Source of the DNA: Akkermansia muciniphila
GTDB lineage: Bacteria; Verrucomicrobiota; Verrucomicrobiia; Limisphaerales; UBA9464
Length of the DNA: 7,243 nucleotides
Direction of reading: 5' to 3'
Assembly (NCBI GenBank): GCA_945873715.1
Contig: CAMCFL010000151.1
Span: 1 to 7,243 of the forward strand
The number at the start of each line of letters is the position of its first letter. The first letter of the stretch is position 1. Below the pieces are notes generated by a model, which was given only the letters and a program-made list of their open reading frames with translations, made no database searches and was not told the origin of the DNA. Shown in pieces: positions 6,843 to 7,243 of the stretch. Position numbers and translations under genes: made by a program.

Positions 6843-6849
6843 CGACGGA

Positions 6850-7243
6850 TCAGTTGATTCCGACCGCCCGCAACAGGGTTTCCTGAACCGTTCGATCCTG
6901 GTCGAGACTGACGGGGAGCGGTCGCGAATGGCGCACACAGTCGGCCAGTTCTGCCAGTTCACCCACGTAACGGCGGTACGCCGGCAACATCACGGTGCTC
7001 CGTCCGGCAGGGTGAACTCCAGACGCAGTGGCAAGATCCAGCGTCAGGTTGGGCGGCTCGATCGGTTGGAGCAGTGCGTTCCCCTGGGTTCCACAGAACT
7101 CGAAGGATCGGTTGGCCCCCGCATTGTGCCGGAGGGAGGAACAGGTGATGACCACGGTCGTCCGGGCAAACTCGAGGACCGCGACGTTCGCGTCCGCGAG
7201 ACGATCCGTCCCAGCGCCCCCCAACGTGCGGAGGAACGGGGTC
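6850..7243 (-). CDS. Gfo/Idh/MocA-family oxidoreductase, C-terminal part (gene runs off the right edge)
   Basis: About 130 C-terminal residues are in the window; the frame stays open to the edge, so the N-terminal NAD(P)-binding Rossmann domain lies outside. What is seen matches the C-terminal substrate domain of Gfo/Idh/MocA dehydrogenases. There is a beta-sheet segment ADANVAVLEF, then ITCSS, a strand with FEFCGTQGNALLQPIEPP, and the typical end in which RYVGELAELADCVRHSRPLPVS leads to DQDRTVQETLLRA. Family members oxidise or reduce sugars, inositols and related polyols; the exact substrate cannot be told from this part. A TTG at 7224 is an in-frame alternative start but lies inside the conserved domain, so it is not the real one. 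The membrane-protein gene starts seven bases after its TGA, so the two are probably in one operon. Confidence 0.85.
   Translation of the reverse strand, partial: TPFLRTLGGAGTDRLADANVAVLEFARTTVVITCSSLRHNAGANRSFEFCGTQGNALLQPIEPPNLTLDLATASGVHPAGRSTVMLPAYRRYVGELAELADCVRHSRPLPVSLDQDRTVQETLLRAVGIN

Overview
This GC-rich window reads like chromosomal DNA from a Verrucomicrobiota bacterium, possibly a Pedosphaera/Limisphaera-type lineage. The clues are a degenerate PEP-CTERM sorting tail, a secreted repeat protein ending in the '...RFYQIR' C-terminal module common in that phylum, a Gfo/Idh/MocA-type dehydrogenase, and the codon and GC style. The assignment is inference from protein style; there is no rRNA or other marker gene besides tyrS.

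Layout. Positions 1-119 hold nothing recognisable. Positions 120-470 (minus) hold a broken C-terminal remnant of a P-domain (proprotein-convertase-like) surface protein with a PEP-CTERM-like tail. Its two halves are in different frames, and the expected middle of the domain is missing. Directly upstream of it on the same strand, 471-1712 encodes a secreted beta-propeller-type protein with five Asp-box (BNR) repeats. A gap of about 157 bp follows, containing a small perfect hairpin. Then comes a LytS/LytR-type two-component pair on the minus strand: a four-helix membrane histidine kinase (2559-3683) and a LytTR response regulator (1870-2562), joined by an ATGA overlap. Diverging from the kinase is tyrS (3875-5161, plus), a complete housekeeping tyrosyl-tRNA synthetase. 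It runs tail-to-tail, with a 14-bp overlap, into a large polytopic membrane protein (5148-6842, minus) that resembles a two-half ABC-2-type permease. Seven bases upstream of that gene ends a Gfo/Idh/MocA-family oxidoreductase, which runs off the right edge of the window.

How the genes relate. The kinase and regulator clearly form one signalling unit. The Asp-box protein lies downstream of the regulator on the same strand, so it is either a later gene of the unit or a candidate target, but no LytTR operator was found. The oxidoreductase and membrane protein are probably co-transcribed, but a shared pathway cannot be read from the sequence. I see no mobile element, CRISPR array, RNA gene or phage gene, and no convincing new multi-gene system. 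The most unusual item is the decayed P-domain/PEP-CTERM gene.
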